A stretch of 64,000 nucleotides of DNA from Oryza sativa Japonica Group. Its lineage: Eukaryota > Streptophyta > Magnoliopsida > Poales > Poaceae. Below are positions 36,010 to 48,349 of the stretch, one piece after another. A program made the translations under genes and the position numbers. The DNA lies in contig NC_089036.1 of the NCBI RefSeq assembly GCF_034140825.1, positions 21,879,001 through 21,943,000 of the forward strand, written 5' to 3'. The notes beneath the pieces are model-generated. The model worked only from the letters and a program-made list of their open reading frames with translations, was not told the origin of the DNA and searched no databases. Numbering within the stretch: the first letter of the stretch is position 1; every line of letters begins with the position of its first letter.

Positions 36010-36618
36010 GCCCCCTCGCCGCGCCGCGCCGCCCTCCGCCACCCCCGCACAGCCTGAGAAGAGCTTACTCCGGCGAGCTCCCCTACTCCGGTACTCGACA
36101 GCGTCGGCCGCCGATCCCAAAATCCAAAAATAAATAAATAAAAAATCTCTCTGAAATTTCTCCCTTCTCGAAGATGAAGACGACTCGACTAGTAGAGTCA
36201 CTGAAGTGGACAGTTGGGGAGGAGAAGTAGACTTATTCAAGCCGCAAAGCTTAGTGGGCCCGGCCCAATTTTGTGAGCCCAAACTTCTCGCGTGTCCTTC
36301 TCGTACTGGGCTGGGCTGGGCTGGGATTCAACCGAACGGGGCCGTCAGCTGTTCGTTGCTGGCAACGCGAAAAAATTGGGAGGCGCGTGGCGCGCCCCCG
36401 CGGCGGCGGCGGCGGCGCGCGCTCGGCTCGCCTCTCATCGCGCGCGGCGCGCACTGGCGGCGCCGAGGAAACCCTAGCGCCGCATCCGCCTCCTATATAT
36501 TGGACCTGCACCTCGCGCCGCGCCGCGCCGGAGGCAGAGACAACCACTCTTCTCCTGACACCTCTCGCCGCCGCGTCTCTCTCTCGCTCTCTCTCCGACA
36601 CAGAAGAGGAGCAGCGCA
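36010..36618. promoter_or_regulatory. Divergent promoter region (SFT2 / LEA-like)
   Basis: 609 bases between opposite start codons. The LEA side has a TATATAT box at 36494-36500, about 120 bases before its ATG, and CT-rich leader sequence. The SFT2 side shows no TATA box. The middle is a GC-rich stretch (36390-36480). Confidence 0.6.
36494..36500 (+). promoter_or_regulatory. TATA box of the LEA-like gene
   Basis: CCTATATATTGG on the coding strand in an otherwise GC-rich region, about 120 bases upstream of the start codon. Fits an inducible stress gene. Confidence 0.6.
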
Positions 36619-37017
36619 ATGCCGCGTTCCGCCGTCGCCGCCGGACAACTGCTCTCGCTCGGGTGGGTAACTGGGTATATGATCTTGGATGGGTTCTTGG
36701 ATCGTTCGTTCTTGCTTGGTTTCTTGGATTCTGGAAGGCATTCTGCGAGGTCACTGATGACGTGATCTGTTATTGTGTGTTGCAGCCGCCGGGGCTACGC
36801 GGCGGCGGCGGCGGCAGAGTTGCAGCAGCGCGGCTCCTCGATGGCGGCGAGGATCTCGGCGGCGGAGGGTGGCGCCGGCGGTGCGGCGGCGGCGGCGGCG
36901 TCGAAGGAGATCTTCTGGATGAGGGATCCCAAGACCGGCTGCTGGGTCCCCGAGAATCGCTTCGGCGACGTCGACGCCGCCGAGCTCCGGGCGCGGCTGC
37001 TGTCGAGGAAGAACTAG
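36619..37017 (+). CDS. LEA5/SAG21-like late embryogenesis abundant protein
   Basis: Two exons, 36619-36662 and 36786-37017, join to 91 aa. The start MPRSAVAAGQLLSLGRRGYA resembles a mitochondrial presequence, and family members such as Arabidopsis SAG21 are targeted there. An Ala/Gly-rich middle is followed by the signature C-terminus WMRDPKTGCWVPENRFGDVD then AAELRARLLSRKN, corresponding to the WVPDPVTGYYRPEN..DVADMRA end of the LEA_3 (Lea5) family. These small proteins accumulate under drought, cold or oxidative stress. The intron splits a glycine codon right after the presequence, as in other family members. Size is normal. Confidence 0.9.
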
Positions 37018-37765
37018 GCAACCAATCTCTGATCGTAATTCGAGTAATTTCTCGATCCATGAAGGAACCAATCCTGCCAAAATTCGAGCGATCTGAACAT
37101 CGTTTGAAACGGATCACACTATTCTTTTGATAGTTGATACGATTATGCCTTGTGTTGTGCCTCAAAGTTGATATGAAATTGAGTTCGAGTTCAGTTTACT
37201 AGCTACAACCATGCCGTCTTCCTGAAATTGAGTTCAACTGCGTGAAAATTGTGAAACGTAGCGTTAAACATTTGACCGTCCATGTATTTATGTTTCATAT
37301 ATACATACCCAAATTCATATGAATGTTAGACAAAAGATGGAAAGGCCGAAACATCTTATAATAGGAACAAATGGAGTACTGCACAAAAGAATCATGATGG
37401 TTGGTCACGAAGATTTCATAAATATATATAATTTTGGCACTTCATCCAATATGTCTCACCAAACTCGGAACAAATCATAACCAGCATGAGTAAAGACATA
37501 ATTTACAAAAATTTGTGAACTATATAGATCAAATATCAAGGTACTGAATGGCATTGTCCGCAAGGACCGCAACAATACAAAATATAATTATATATGATTT
37601 AATAACTAACCTCCATATAACAATTTTCTAATCACCGGCAAAATGTAGTTCGAGATCACCAGTTGCAACTTGCAATTAAAATTTCATAATAATAAACATA
37701 TAAGTAGCAAAGTGTTAGGATCTAAATTAAGCTCCATCTCTCCTGAACAAAGCAGAGGTTCTAGC
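37018..37765. other. AT-rich convergent spacer
   Basis: 3' UTRs of the LEA-like and bHLH genes with AT-rich sequence between. No other gene or repeat supported. Confidence 0.5.
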
Positions 37766-40571
37766 TTAGACTCTGGACCTCATCTCCTTCGGCCGGCCGA
37801 CAGGAGGCCTCCTCGGTGCGTCAAACTCTCCCTTCACGTCCTCCTCGTCGCCGCCGCCATCGCCATCACCGTTCTTCTTCTTCTCCGGTCGGACGGCGGC
37901 CGAGGACGTCCCCTTCTGTGCCGATATCGCCGACGCCAGCGCCACCGGCATGAGGCAGAGCCCCTTGCTCTGCAGGTACTGCATCGCCGTCGTCATGTTG
38001 TCCTCCATCAGCTTCACCACCTCCTGCTCGAACATGGCGCCGCCGTCCAGGAGCTCCGGCTGATCGCCGGGGAGCCCTCCTGTTACTGCTCCTGCTCCTG
38101 CCTGCCTTTCTCCTGATGATGATCTTGGGGACAGGAGAAACCCGGGGCTCTGCATCAACAGTTTCAGTGAGTGCATTGTGATTAACAGGATTAACCGCTT
38201 CCTGTTCTTTGACCTGATTGCATCAGCAGTGGTAAACAAGTTAGAATGTTATTGTGAATTGATTTTGTTGGTTTACCTCGGTTTGTGTTTCTGTCAGAAG
38301 AGGGACAACGGCTTCGGCCGCTCCAAGCCTGCTCATGCTAAGGACCTTCAAAGGACAGCAATGGCATTAGTACAGAAGCAGAAAATAGCTTGTCAATTGA
38401 AACAAACATAGCTGTGAAAACGAGCGGTTGTGGTGGCACGCAAACCTTGACTTGTAATTGGAGAAATTTCACATAGTCGATGATCTCATCGAGCATGGAT
38501 GCCTTGTTAGTCTGCACAACAGAAAAACAAATTGTCATCTCAGATCACAAGCATCTCAACGAGGTACTACTAATCTAGCATTATCTGGTAATAAAGAAGC
38601 ATGGCAGTAAGTAGACTACCTTGTTTGAGTTTGGGACAAGCTCCTGTAAATCCTTCATCCTGTCAGAGATCTTCTCCCTCCGGAGCTACAAACAGGAGAT
38701 CACCACAGAGTCAAACAGTCTGCTGTAATCCGTTGTTCTACAGTTCTTCTAGCTGAACTAACCACTGGAATTCAAGCAGAACAAGAATCACATGAACCCA
38801 CTCACCCTCTCTGCGATGCTGTGGGGATCGGTGGCCTGGCCTCGGCGAGCCCTGACACGAGGCTTGGGTGCTCCATTCCCAGCACTACCACTCCCATTGC
38901 CCTTTGGTAGCACCTCAGATAGGTTCACAAATGGAGCGGCGCCGCCATTTTTGCCACCGCAAGCTTCAGCAGGCTGTATGCACAACAGTTCTTGCTCAGG
39001 TTTTCAGGACATCAGATATTGCAGAGGAATTCGACTGATTTACTAAAAGATTGGCAAATCAAGATGGACAAGGAAGGACAAGAACCTGTCTATGGCTCTG
39101 TGTTGCATTGAATGATGCGAGTGGTCCAGAAATCAGCGAGGAGAGATTGAGGTGGTGCAGGCCACTGCTGAATTCCTGAAAAAAATTGCAGCTCAGGTTG
39201 TTAGGTAAACTGAAGTATCAGGGTCCGATTCTATCTCAGCCTTTAGCTAACTAATACTGTACCGTGCTGTGCTGCTTTATTTAGATAGCGATAAATCGGC
39301 ACTATATATTGACTTAACATGCAGATCTACTTAGAAGAATTGAGGTCAAGCATGTCGCATAAAACAAAAAAGACAAAACATTTTATTGAGCTCATCCTCA
39401 CCTTCTGGTCGATCTGCAGGCTGTCAATGCTGGGGGTAACGTGCTGCTGTCCAGAAGCAAAAGACATCAATTTTCCAGTGTTGAAATCGATGTCATCCTG
39501 CAATTCCAAGACATTAAGGGCATGTTTAGTTCTCAAACAAAATTTTTCACGCTGTCACATCGAATGTTTGGACACATACATGAAGTATTAAATGTAGACT
39601 AAAAAAACAAAACCAATTACAGAAATTGCTAGACTAATCTTTTAAGCCTAATTGCACCATGATTTGACAATGTGGTGCTACAGTAAACATTTGCTAATGA
39701 CGGATTAATTAGGCTTAATAAATTCGTCTTACGGGAAAAGTTTCCTCGCGGAATTTGTAATTTGTTTCGTTATTAGACTACGTTTAATACTTCAAATGTG
39801 TATCCGTATATCCGATGTGATATGCATGGGCAAAAATTTTTGCCAACTAAACAAGCCCTAAAATGTTACCACTGGCGATGAATGATGCTTTTACATGGTA
39901 AATGTCAGATTCAATTCAGGGTTCTTGTTACTCACATTCAGATGATGCGGCTGCGACGAAGGCACAACGCCCAGCTGCTGCTGCTGCTGATGATGATGAT
40001 ACTTGCTCACGGTCGCCTCCTGCAGGAGATCGCCATTGAAGAGGCTGCCAAAGCCGAAGCTCTGCGGCGTTTCTTCTCCCGCGGCCATGGACGGGAGTAC
40101 ACCTCCCGCGGCGTAGGCCGCCGGCGGCACGTGCTGCTGCTGCTCTCCGACGAGGAAGCCGCCTCCTGCAGGCATGGCGGCGGAGTGCTCGCTCCCGCTG
40201 CTGTCGTTGGAGCTGCTGCTGCAGATGACCGGGGGGCCGCCGCTGTCGGTGAGCGGCATGGCGCACGGCTCCAGCGCGCCGAGCATCGCGGCGCCGCCGT
40301 CGTCGTCCATCGCGGCGAAGCCGAGGCCGTCGCCGTGGCGCAGCAGCTCAGCCTCCAGCAGCAGCTGCTGCTGCTCGTGCAGCCTCGCCGTACTGGGAGA
40401 CGACGCGGCGGTCTTGCCGAGGAACGCGGCCTCCTCGTCGTCGACGGCACCGTAGCTCACCAAAGCGTCGGCGAGGGAGGAGACGCCGCCTGCGGCCCAC
40501 GGCGAGCCAGCGAACACGGCGTCCCGCGACCACGCCGGCGACGGCGTGAAGGGGTAGGCGAAGCCGCCCAT
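37766..40571 (-). CDS. bHLH transcription factor, RHL/LRL type
   Basis: Eight reverse-strand exons: 40571-39936, 39497-39402, 39175-39086, 38973-38806, 38685-38620, 38511-38446, 38345-38277, 38149-37766. They join to 524 aa. The first 270 residues are low complexity (Ser, Gly, Gln, His runs). The bHLH covers about residues 315-378: [20 protein letters not shown], then KISDRMKDLQELVPNSNKTN and KASMLDEIIDYVKFLQLQVK. Basic residues His325, Glu329, Arg333 give the H-E-R pattern that reads G-box/E-box CANNTG. The following VLSMSRLGAAEAVVPLL is typical of subfamily XI (Arabidopsis LRL1-3 / bHLH66, 69, 82; Lotus RHL1), linked to root-hair growth. A 5'-UTR intron (40593-41728) precedes the start. All introns are GT-AG. 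Intron 1 contains a MITE. Confidence 0.94.
39517..39859. mobile_element. MITE inside bHLH intron 1
   Basis: Ends AGGGCATGTTTAGTTCTC and CAACTAAACAAGCCCT are inverted, with the GCTAATGACGGATTAATTAGG core shared with the element at 23723-24093. It fills most of the 438-base first intron. Confidence 0.75.
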
Positions 40572-40612
40572 TCCGATCTCCGGTGCAATCCACTGAACAA
40601 AACAAGAACGAA

Positions 40613-40734
<122 letters not shown>

Positions 40735-41689
40735 AAAACTCCTTTCAGTGACTAGAGGAAGAACACAAAGAAGAAGGTCATTTCAAGATGCCTAAAAATG
40801 GATGGATCATGGTTGACTACAATTGAATTTGAGATCCATAGAACAACGTTTTTTTAAAAAAGAAAATGATTGCTAGAAGCAATAAATAATTTATCCATGT
40901 GGTACTCCTAAGTATAGATCATTATGCATGGCCTCATTCATGGTCAGACAGGTGATCAAGTTTAAGAGAGTGTTGAGCAAGTTGTTCTACTCAGACAGAA
41001 CTACATCTTTGTTTTTTTTTCTTTCTCCGGGTAATCTGGTCTGACAAATTGCAGTCATATGGAAGATACTACTACTGTATTAGTATCATGGCCCTGGAAG
41101 GAGAAGAATCTCCAAGAACTCCTTACTATAAAAAAATTGTCTAACTCGACCGTTAATTTGCATCTGATATAAAGAAATGCATCAATCCAAAACAAGTCAA
41201 AGAGGCAGTACACAACACTGCAACCATAATGCAATGCCTTTTTTTTTTGTTGGTCTGAACCTGAAAAAAATTCAGAGCAATAAAAGAGACCAGGCCAAAA
41301 CTGATTATGAAATCTACACCTCTAATCCAAGCGAGGCCAGATAGATTTGACTAATCTCCCCGTTCCAATTGGGATCAACAGCATTGTAACTAAAACGGCC
41401 GTATGTTCATCAGGAACAAGAACGGACTAATTCTGAATATCCTTGAAAAAGGGAAAAAAAACATTTTCACCGAAATAACACGAGCTAATCAATCCTACCA
41501 GTAAGGACTCCCCCAAAAAGAAGAAAAGAAACTGCCGAAAAACGCAATTCACTCCCCTACAGCTCCCGCACCCAGATCAATCCCCAAACACCGATACATG
41601 CAAGAACAGCAGCACACCGAGTGAGCTCGGAATTCCGCATGGATCCGGCCACCCAATTAGGCACACAGAATGAAGGAACTGGAAGCAGA

Positions 41690-41704
41690 GAGAGAGAGAG
41701 AGAG
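41690..41704. repeat. (AG)n microsatellite in bHLH leader
   Basis: A short AG run in the presumed bHLH 5' leader. A (TA)n run of about 13 units follows at 41803-41825. Confidence 0.7.
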
Positions 41705-42135
41705 GATGAGATTGGCGATGGAGCTCACCGGGTGGGGGCGGTGACGACGGCTGACGAGGCGAAGTCGGAGGGCGACGTGCGGCGAGGAAGGAGGAGGAAG
41801 TGCTGTATATATATATATATATATAACCGCCGCGCTCCGCTTTGGGCGGGGGAGGAGAAGACCGGGAGGAGAGAGAGTATGAGGAGGGAGGGAAGGAAGA
41901 CGAGGCGGCACTGCACTGCACTGCACTGCTCTCCCGTCTCTCGACTCGCGTCGCGCGCTCGCCGGTTGCGGTTGGTGCGTTTTTGTAGCTGCGCGCGTGT
42001 GTGATGACCGTGTGTGTCTGTCTGCGTCTGTTTGTGCGTGCGTGGGTGGGTGTGGCTGCTTCGCTTGTTCAGTGCGTGAGCGTGACAAGTGTGCGCAGGG
42101 GCAAAGCTCCCCAGCCGGCGAAAATTTAACTATTG

Positions 42136-42547
42136 ATGGCGGTCTTTTAAACTCGTAGAGTTATGTCACCTAGATTTCTAAACAATTAAAATACAGATTC
42201 AGAACTCAGAACTCATCTAAGTGTATCATTTAGGTCTCAAATTGATATAGCTCCTTTAGTATCTTACGTGATGCTGATGTGGCATGCCACGTGAACGTGG
42301 CGTGTCCTTTTTTTTTTCTTCCTTTCTTCTGCTTGGAGAAGAAGGAGAAGAAAAGGAGGGGAAAAAAGAAAAGGAAATTTTTTAAATGTCCGTGTGGCAT
42401 GCCACATCAGCACCACGTAGGATTCTGAAAGGACTGTGGTGATTTGGGACCTAGATAACACACTATGACAAGTTCTAGGATTTGTATATGTATTTTAAGA
42501 GTTTAGGGATTTAGATGACACATCCCTATAAATTTAATGACCGCCCA
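42136..42547. mobile_element. Palindromic MITE-like element
   Basis: About 410 bp whose halves are imperfect reverse complements. The left half GGCGGTCTTTTAAACTC..GTCACCTAGATTTC matches the right half when inverted, and the centre has GTGGCATGCCACGTG opposed to GTGTGGCATGCCACATCAGC around a purine/pyrimidine stretch. It is noncoding and could fold into a long hairpin. Confidence 0.6.
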
Positions 42548-42589
42548 TGCACTTCACTCTTTAACTATTTATCCCTTTACTTGTCTTTT

Positions 42590-42975
42590 TTTAATAAATG
42601 ACTGTCGTACCCTTCTAAACATATGTTTGGTTATTCATCTTATTTAAAAATTTTATGTAAATGTATAAAATATACTCCCTCCATCCTAAAATATAACAAC
42701 TTCTAGCTCATAAGGTTTATCCCAAAATATAAAACTTATTCACCAACATTTTCTTCTCAACCTATCACAACATTCTCCCATTTATTTTTATATACTTTCT
42801 TAATACCCTAGTTAAACCTTAAAAATCCTTATATTCTGGGACTGATTGAGTAAATCATGCTTAAAGTAATTTGAGTGATAAAACAACTCACAACAAAATA
42901 AATTATAATTACGTAGTTTTTTCAATAAGACAAATGGTCAAACGTGTGGCAAAATGTTAACGGTGTCATCTATTA
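42590..42975. mobile_element. Stowaway-type MITE interrupted by a younger Stowaway
   Basis: An older element (GTTTGGTTATTCATCTTATTT on the left; TTCAATAAGACAAATGGTCAAAC on the right, inverted) is split in its middle by another element at 42675-42850 with ends CTCCCTCCATCC and GACTGATTGAG and a TA on each side. Confidence 0.7.
42675..42850. mobile_element. Inner Stowaway MITE
   Basis: 176 bp starting CTCCCTCCATCCTAAAATAT and ending ATATTCTGGGACTGATTGAG, with TA before and after, the Stowaway (Tc1/mariner type) target duplication. Confidence 0.75.
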
Positions 42976-43209
42976 AAAAACAGAGTTAATATAACAATTA
43001 GTAATAATTTATCATCTGGACCCATACGTCATTGAGAAACAGAGATAACAAGTAGTTAAGTGTCCCGCTGGGCGGCCTTGGTGAGTTGGTGGTGATTATA
43101 TACTCATCCGGACCAAGAGGAAGCAACCAAGCGATCAGGTGATACCACCCGATCTGCTTCTCTTTTTTCCTTTTCTTTGCCTTTTTATGCGTCACATATT
43201 TATCCTATC

Positions 43210-43912
43210 TAGGAGTGGATGGTGGACAGTAAGCTCGTGGCTCATTAGCTCGCTCGCCTCGTGACGAGCTCGGCTCGGCTCGTTTGATTTCCTAACGAGC
43301 CAAGCTAGCATTTTATCTCGTTAGAGATAACGAGCCAGCTCGAGATGACTCACGAGCGAGTCTTAACGAGTCAGGACTGCAATAGACAACAGCAAGGGCC
43401 CAGCCCAAAACAACAGCTGAACAACAAAACCCTAGGCGCACCGCATTTCTCTCTGTCTCTAGCGAATCGTCCAATCCTCGATCCCCTTCACCATGCCCTT
43501 CCGTTGTTCCGCATCCGCAGTGCGCCGCCGCCAGTCGCTAGGGCCGCCGCCGTCGCCGCCGCACTTCCCCAGCCACGTGCAGTGGCTCGGCGTCGCCAGC
43601 CGCTAGGGCCATTGCCGTCACTGCCGCCGCACTTCCCCGATGTGCCGTGGCTCGGTGCCGCCAGCCGCTAGGGCCGCCGCCGCACTTCCCCAACCAGCGC
43701 CAGCTGCAAGAAGGCGTCACAGGCTCGAGACCACTGTCACCCTTGCTATCTTGTTGGTTTGGCTCGCGAGCCTAACGAGCTAGCTCGAGCTTTCAAACGA
43801 GCCGAGCCGAGCTGGGTTTCTAGCTCATTAGGATAATGAGTCAAGCCGAGCCAGCTCGTTATCCTAACGAGCTAGATCGAGCCGAGCCGAGCCGGTTCGC
43901 TATCCACCCCTA
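43210..43912. mobile_element. 703-bp nonautonomous hAT-like transposon
   Basis: Flanked by the perfect 8-base duplication ATCCTATC (43202-43209 and 43913-43920). The ends TAGGAGTGGAT and ATCCACCCCTA are inverted. Subterminal regions are packed with GAGCC / GCTCG / TAACGAG motifs in both orientations, as in hAT elements where they bind transposase. The interior 43380-43740 is GC-rich and unlike the ends, with three ~65-base tandem units around GCCAGCCGCTAGGGCC (43525-43700). No transposase frame. Confidence 0.9.
43525..43700. repeat. 65-bp tandem repeat inside the hAT-like element
   Basis: CCAGYCGCTAGGGCC begins at 43531, 43596 and 43661, each followed by a GCCGCCGCACTTCCCC phrase and CGTGGCTCGG. 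Three units, the last one shorter. Confidence 0.85.
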
Positions 43913-43920
43913 ATCCTATC

Positions 43921-46006
43921 GATTAACTTAGCCACAATAAACGCTAAACCGTACTACTCCCTTCGAGCTGATACTACTTGTCGTTTTAGATAAGGGTGAG
44001 GTCAAACTTTAGAATTTTTTATTATGAATTATTTTAAAAGTTTTTATCTTTTAAATATGGTGACTACATGTATAGATTAGTCTTAAAAGGTATTATTAGT
44101 TAAAAACTATCTAGTTAAATAACAAGTATGTCCTATAACCCGGGACAGATGGAGTATTACTTTAGCCAATTACACTGAACTACTGTAACATTTTGTTTTC
44201 GTTCCCAATAGGTCCATTTCTGGGAGATCTTTTTTTTTATTACACGCATAGCTACCGCTAAAAAGGAGAGATGTATACCGATTCTATACGGGCGATTCGA
44301 TAAGCTGGTGATCGTTTGATTCTCTCACATCTGGACAGCAGGGATTCACAAAGAAAAGGTTCACAAGAACTCCAGACAGCGACGTCACACATAAGACATA
44401 ACCACTTTAACCTTTTTTCCAGTTCTGAGATTAGCAGCATCAGCGTCGCCTAACTCTATCCGCGCATGCGGTTTTAATTAGGTTTAGCCGAAAGTTGGAT
44501 TAACGTAAATCCGATTGCAATTAGCTAGTACGGCAGTAGGGCAGATTCGTCGGGTTAAGAGCAAGTTTAATAGTGTAGGCAATTACTAGCTTTAATTCAT
44601 CTATAGCCAATTTAATAGTCAATTTATACAATATTTGCTTACTATACTATTAGTATATGGTCATATCTGTCATACACATATTGTGTCTTGAAGTCTGTGT
44701 TACAGCTGGCTATAAATCTATAGTCCGCTGCTCTTCTCTCTTATCTTTTATTATATTAAAATATATTTATAACCAGCTAATAATCTACTATTGTACATGT
44801 TTTAATAGTTTAACGAAGGAAAAGATAACGATAACTAGAGCGCGGCTGCCGATCCCGAAAACGATTTTATTCTGAAGGGTAGATTCTTTTTTCTTGTGTG
44901 CTCCGGAGTCCGGAGAAGGCGCGGCGTGCGCGGCGAATGACCAAACTGCCCCTGCATGGTAACCGTTGGTAATGATGGCGTGTGGCTGGGCCACCTTTGC
45001 CCGGTCAATGCACTTGCAGTCTTCCTCCATGGCCGGCCGGACACGGGGGTTAATTCTTTGGTGTTCAAGTCATGTGATGTGATTAGGAAAAAGAAATGAA
45101 AAAGATTGATATATTACACGTGTATATATATATATTTGAGTCTAATACTTCGTTTTTGGCTTTTTTATTAACAAATTCACTTCTCAGGTTGATATTACCT
45201 TATATTTCTCGTGATGAATTTTACCTGAGTTTTTAAGAGTGCATATTAGCTTTGACATCATGCATATACCATTTACACACCCTCAACTGCGAACCATTCC
45301 CTCCGTATAAAAAAAACTCACTTTTAGGTTTGAATCTGCATGTATGTCCATATTTAAACTCTAGAGTAATGGATTTATCTTTTCGCTTATGCTTATATTT
45401 ATCAGTCAAAATTTAAATTTTTAACCTTAAATTTGAAGTAAATTTTAAGGTTTTTTTTATCGAAGTTTATTTTTCAGCCTTTGTTTTTACATCGCTAAGA
45501 ACAAATACATAAAAGTTTTATTCACAAATTGCTTTTTATTTGTAAATATACCGTTTTGCTTATTCCGCTGATAAGTCAAACAATCTCTGATATGAACTCT
45601 TGGACAGAAAGGAGCTAGAAGATATGTGAAGATGGTCTCCTTAGACGATGGATAATAGTGTGATGTTAGTATTACGTAGAAACATGTGGAAGAAAGGGAA
45701 ATATGATAGAGAAGATTATTGGTATCTGAATTAACAGGTGGTTAAATGTAGAGTTTAGCACCATTAGTAGTTTTGTACTGTTGTTCTATAGAATCGAAAA
45801 GAAGAACTGACCTCGAAACTCCTGTGGTCCGCGGACCGCTCATGTAAAAAAAGAACAGAGCAAGTAGTTATATTGAAACAGTAGTTATTTCTGCGAAAGC
45901 TTGACTTGGATGTGTGACCATTTTCAGATCACAAAAATCTGACTAATCTCGGTTAGGATTGGCAGAAAGATGCACCTAGACAAGACTTTTATTACTCTAG
46001 CAGTGT
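43921..46006. other. AT-rich spacer with MITEs
   Basis: Holds a family B MITE (44558-44803), a TA microsatellite near 45121-45136 and a probable MITE at about 45372-45585 with inverted TTTCGCTTATGCTTAT / TTGCTTATTCCGC ends. No gene supported. Confidence 0.5.
44558..44803. mobile_element. MITE, family B copy 2
   Basis: AGAGCAAGTTTAATAGT to CTACTATTGTACATG; same length and internal phrases as 33026-33272, same orientation. Confidence 0.75.
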
Positions 46007-46011
46007 ATTAC

Positions 46012-48290
46012 TGTTAAGAAATAATAGGCAAACAAACGATAAAAAACAATAGATCAATCACAGAAGACACGAGATTTAATGTGGAAAACCCTCTCAAAGC
46101 AGGAGAGAAAATACCACTGGTGCCAGCCAGTAAAATATCTTCACTATATCGGGATGAGGTTACAACGCCGCACGACGGCTTACAAAAGGTGTGTGTATAG
46201 TGGAACCCTAAAAGGTACACCCCCGGGCGTCCCCAGGTACACAACCCAATGGGTCAGCTTCAGCCTCCGCTCCACTACGACAGAAGCTGGCCTTTATTAA
46301 GTGCAAATGAATTTGGATCACAACTCAACAAACTCCACCTTGAGACAAATTCCTTCTTGTAGCATGAATCAATCCTTCACCCTGAACACAACAAAGACAA
46401 AAAAAAAACATTTTCGGCGCCAAACAGCCTCTTGGGTAAAACCACTATACCAACTAGCTTGAGCAAAGTTCAAACTTAGCAACAGGAACAGACTTTGTCA
46501 TCATATCAGCAGGATTATCATGAGTGCTTATCTTCATACCTTTAGCTTACCTTGCGCGACTACATCACGAACATAATGGTACTTGATATCAATGTGCTTT
46601 ATCCTCTCATGAAACATATGATCTTTAGTGAGGTATATGGCACTTTAACTGTTACAAAACAAGTTAATGCAAGAATCAACTCCACAAAGCTCAGTAAACA
46701 ATCCTTTCAGCTAAATGGATTCTTTATATGCTTCAGCAATAGCCATGTATTTTATTTCAGTGGTAGACTGGGCAACAATATGCTGCAATGTTGCCTTCCA
46801 ACTTACAGCACAACTACCAATAGTAAACACATAACCTGTGAGTGACCTTCTCTTATCCAAATCAGCAGCAAAATCTGAATCCACATATCCAACAAGCCCC
46901 TTATTAGTCCTGTCAAACTTCAAGCAAGCATCAGCTGTGCCTCTGAGGTACCTGAAAATCCACTGAACAGCTTTCCAGTCTTCTTTACCAGGATTAGCCA
47001 TGTATCTACTAACCAAACTCATAGCATGAGATAAATCCGACGGGAGCAAACCATGGCATACATCAAAGAACCAACAACACTAGAATATAGAACTCTAGAT
47101 ATGTATTCTACATCCTCATCAGTACTAGCACATTGCAAAGCTGATAATTTAAAATAAGGTGCAATAGGAGTACTAACAGGCTTTGCATCATGCATGTTAA
47201 AATGCTGAAAAACCTTTTTAATGTAACTTTGTTGACTAAGAAATAACAAACCTGAATTTTTGTCTCTAGTAATTTCCATTCCTAGAATTTTCTTAGCAGC
47301 ACCAAGATCCTTCATATCAAACTCACTGCTCAACTGTTTCTTCAATGTAGTGATTTCTTCCTAGCTCTTGGCAACAATCAGCATATCATCAACATATAAC
47401 AGCAAGTATATAGGTGATCCATTAACAAATTTAATATATACACACAGCTATCAAATTCAGACCTCTTAAAGCCATGTGACAATATAAATGAATCAAACTT
47501 TTTATACCATTGACGAGGAGACTGTTTCAAACCATATAAGGATCCTTTCAACTTGCAAACATAATCCTCCTTACCAGGTACTATGAACCCTTCTGACTGG
47601 TCCATGTATATCTCCTCTTCAAGCTCTCCATGTAAAAATATTATCTTAACATCTAACGGCTCTAGCTCAAGATCATGCATAGCAACAATACTGAAAAATG
47701 TGCGAATTGAACTATGCTTTACAACTGGAGAGAACACATCATTATAATCAACACCAGCAATTTGGCTGAAACCTTTTGCTACTAACCTTGCCTTAAACCT
47801 TGGATGCTCGCTTAGAGATAAACCCTCATTTCTTTTGAAGATCCATTTACAACGGACATGCTTCTTCTATTTTGGCAAGTGCACAAGCTCCCATGTGCCA
47901 TTCTTCTCAAGAGACTGCATCTCCTCCTGCATAGCTGAGATCCACTTCTCACGATCACCAGAAACACCAGCTTCAGTGTATGTAGCCGGCTCAAGAGTAT
48001 TCTCCACTTGTTCGGCACAACTAAAAGCATAATAAACCATATCATATTCCTCAATAAGACGGACAGGAGCTCCACGACTCCTCTTTGTTATGTGATGTGC
48101 AATAGGTTCATCTTGTGGCTGCAAAACAGGAGGTGAGTGTTGAACTGTATCATGAACATCATTATCAACAATTTCAGTTTCCTGATCATCCACGTGCTCT
48201 CGCCCAAGCCTACCGGCGACGGGCCTCTGCTCCACTATGGCAGAAGCTGGCCTTTATTAAGTGCAAATGAATTTGGATCACAACTCAACA
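46012..48290 (-). mobile_element. Ty1/copia retroelement fossil with ATTAC target duplication
   Basis: Reverse strand. A 3' LTR lies at 46012-46330 (starts TGTTGAGTTGTGATCC, ends CTTAACA), and the same LTR start is present at the far end, 48290. ATTAC flanks both ends (46007-46011 and 48291-48295). Internal parts belong to the pol gene of copia elements: reverse transcriptase phrases such as SEFDMKDLGAAKKILGMEIT and the region before it. The element is broken and shorter than an intact one, with several breaks. The intact duplication shows one insertion event. Confidence 0.9.
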
Positions 48291-48349
48291 ATTACCAGGA
48301 TCAGTACCATTACTAGGATCATACCCCTCCGGATCAAATGGCATATGAA

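Noticed and set aside
36273-37130. 285-residue frame overlapping the LEA-like gene
   Set aside because: Different frame from the conserved C-terminus and spans the TATA box and intron.
41577-42088. Several frames over the bHLH leader
   Set aside because: Leader sequence with AG and TA microsatellites; frames conflict and none has a domain.
43345-43671. 108-residue frame inside the hAT-like element
   Set aside because: It crosses from the subterminal repeats into the 65-bp tandem array; Pro/Ala/Arg bias and no domain.
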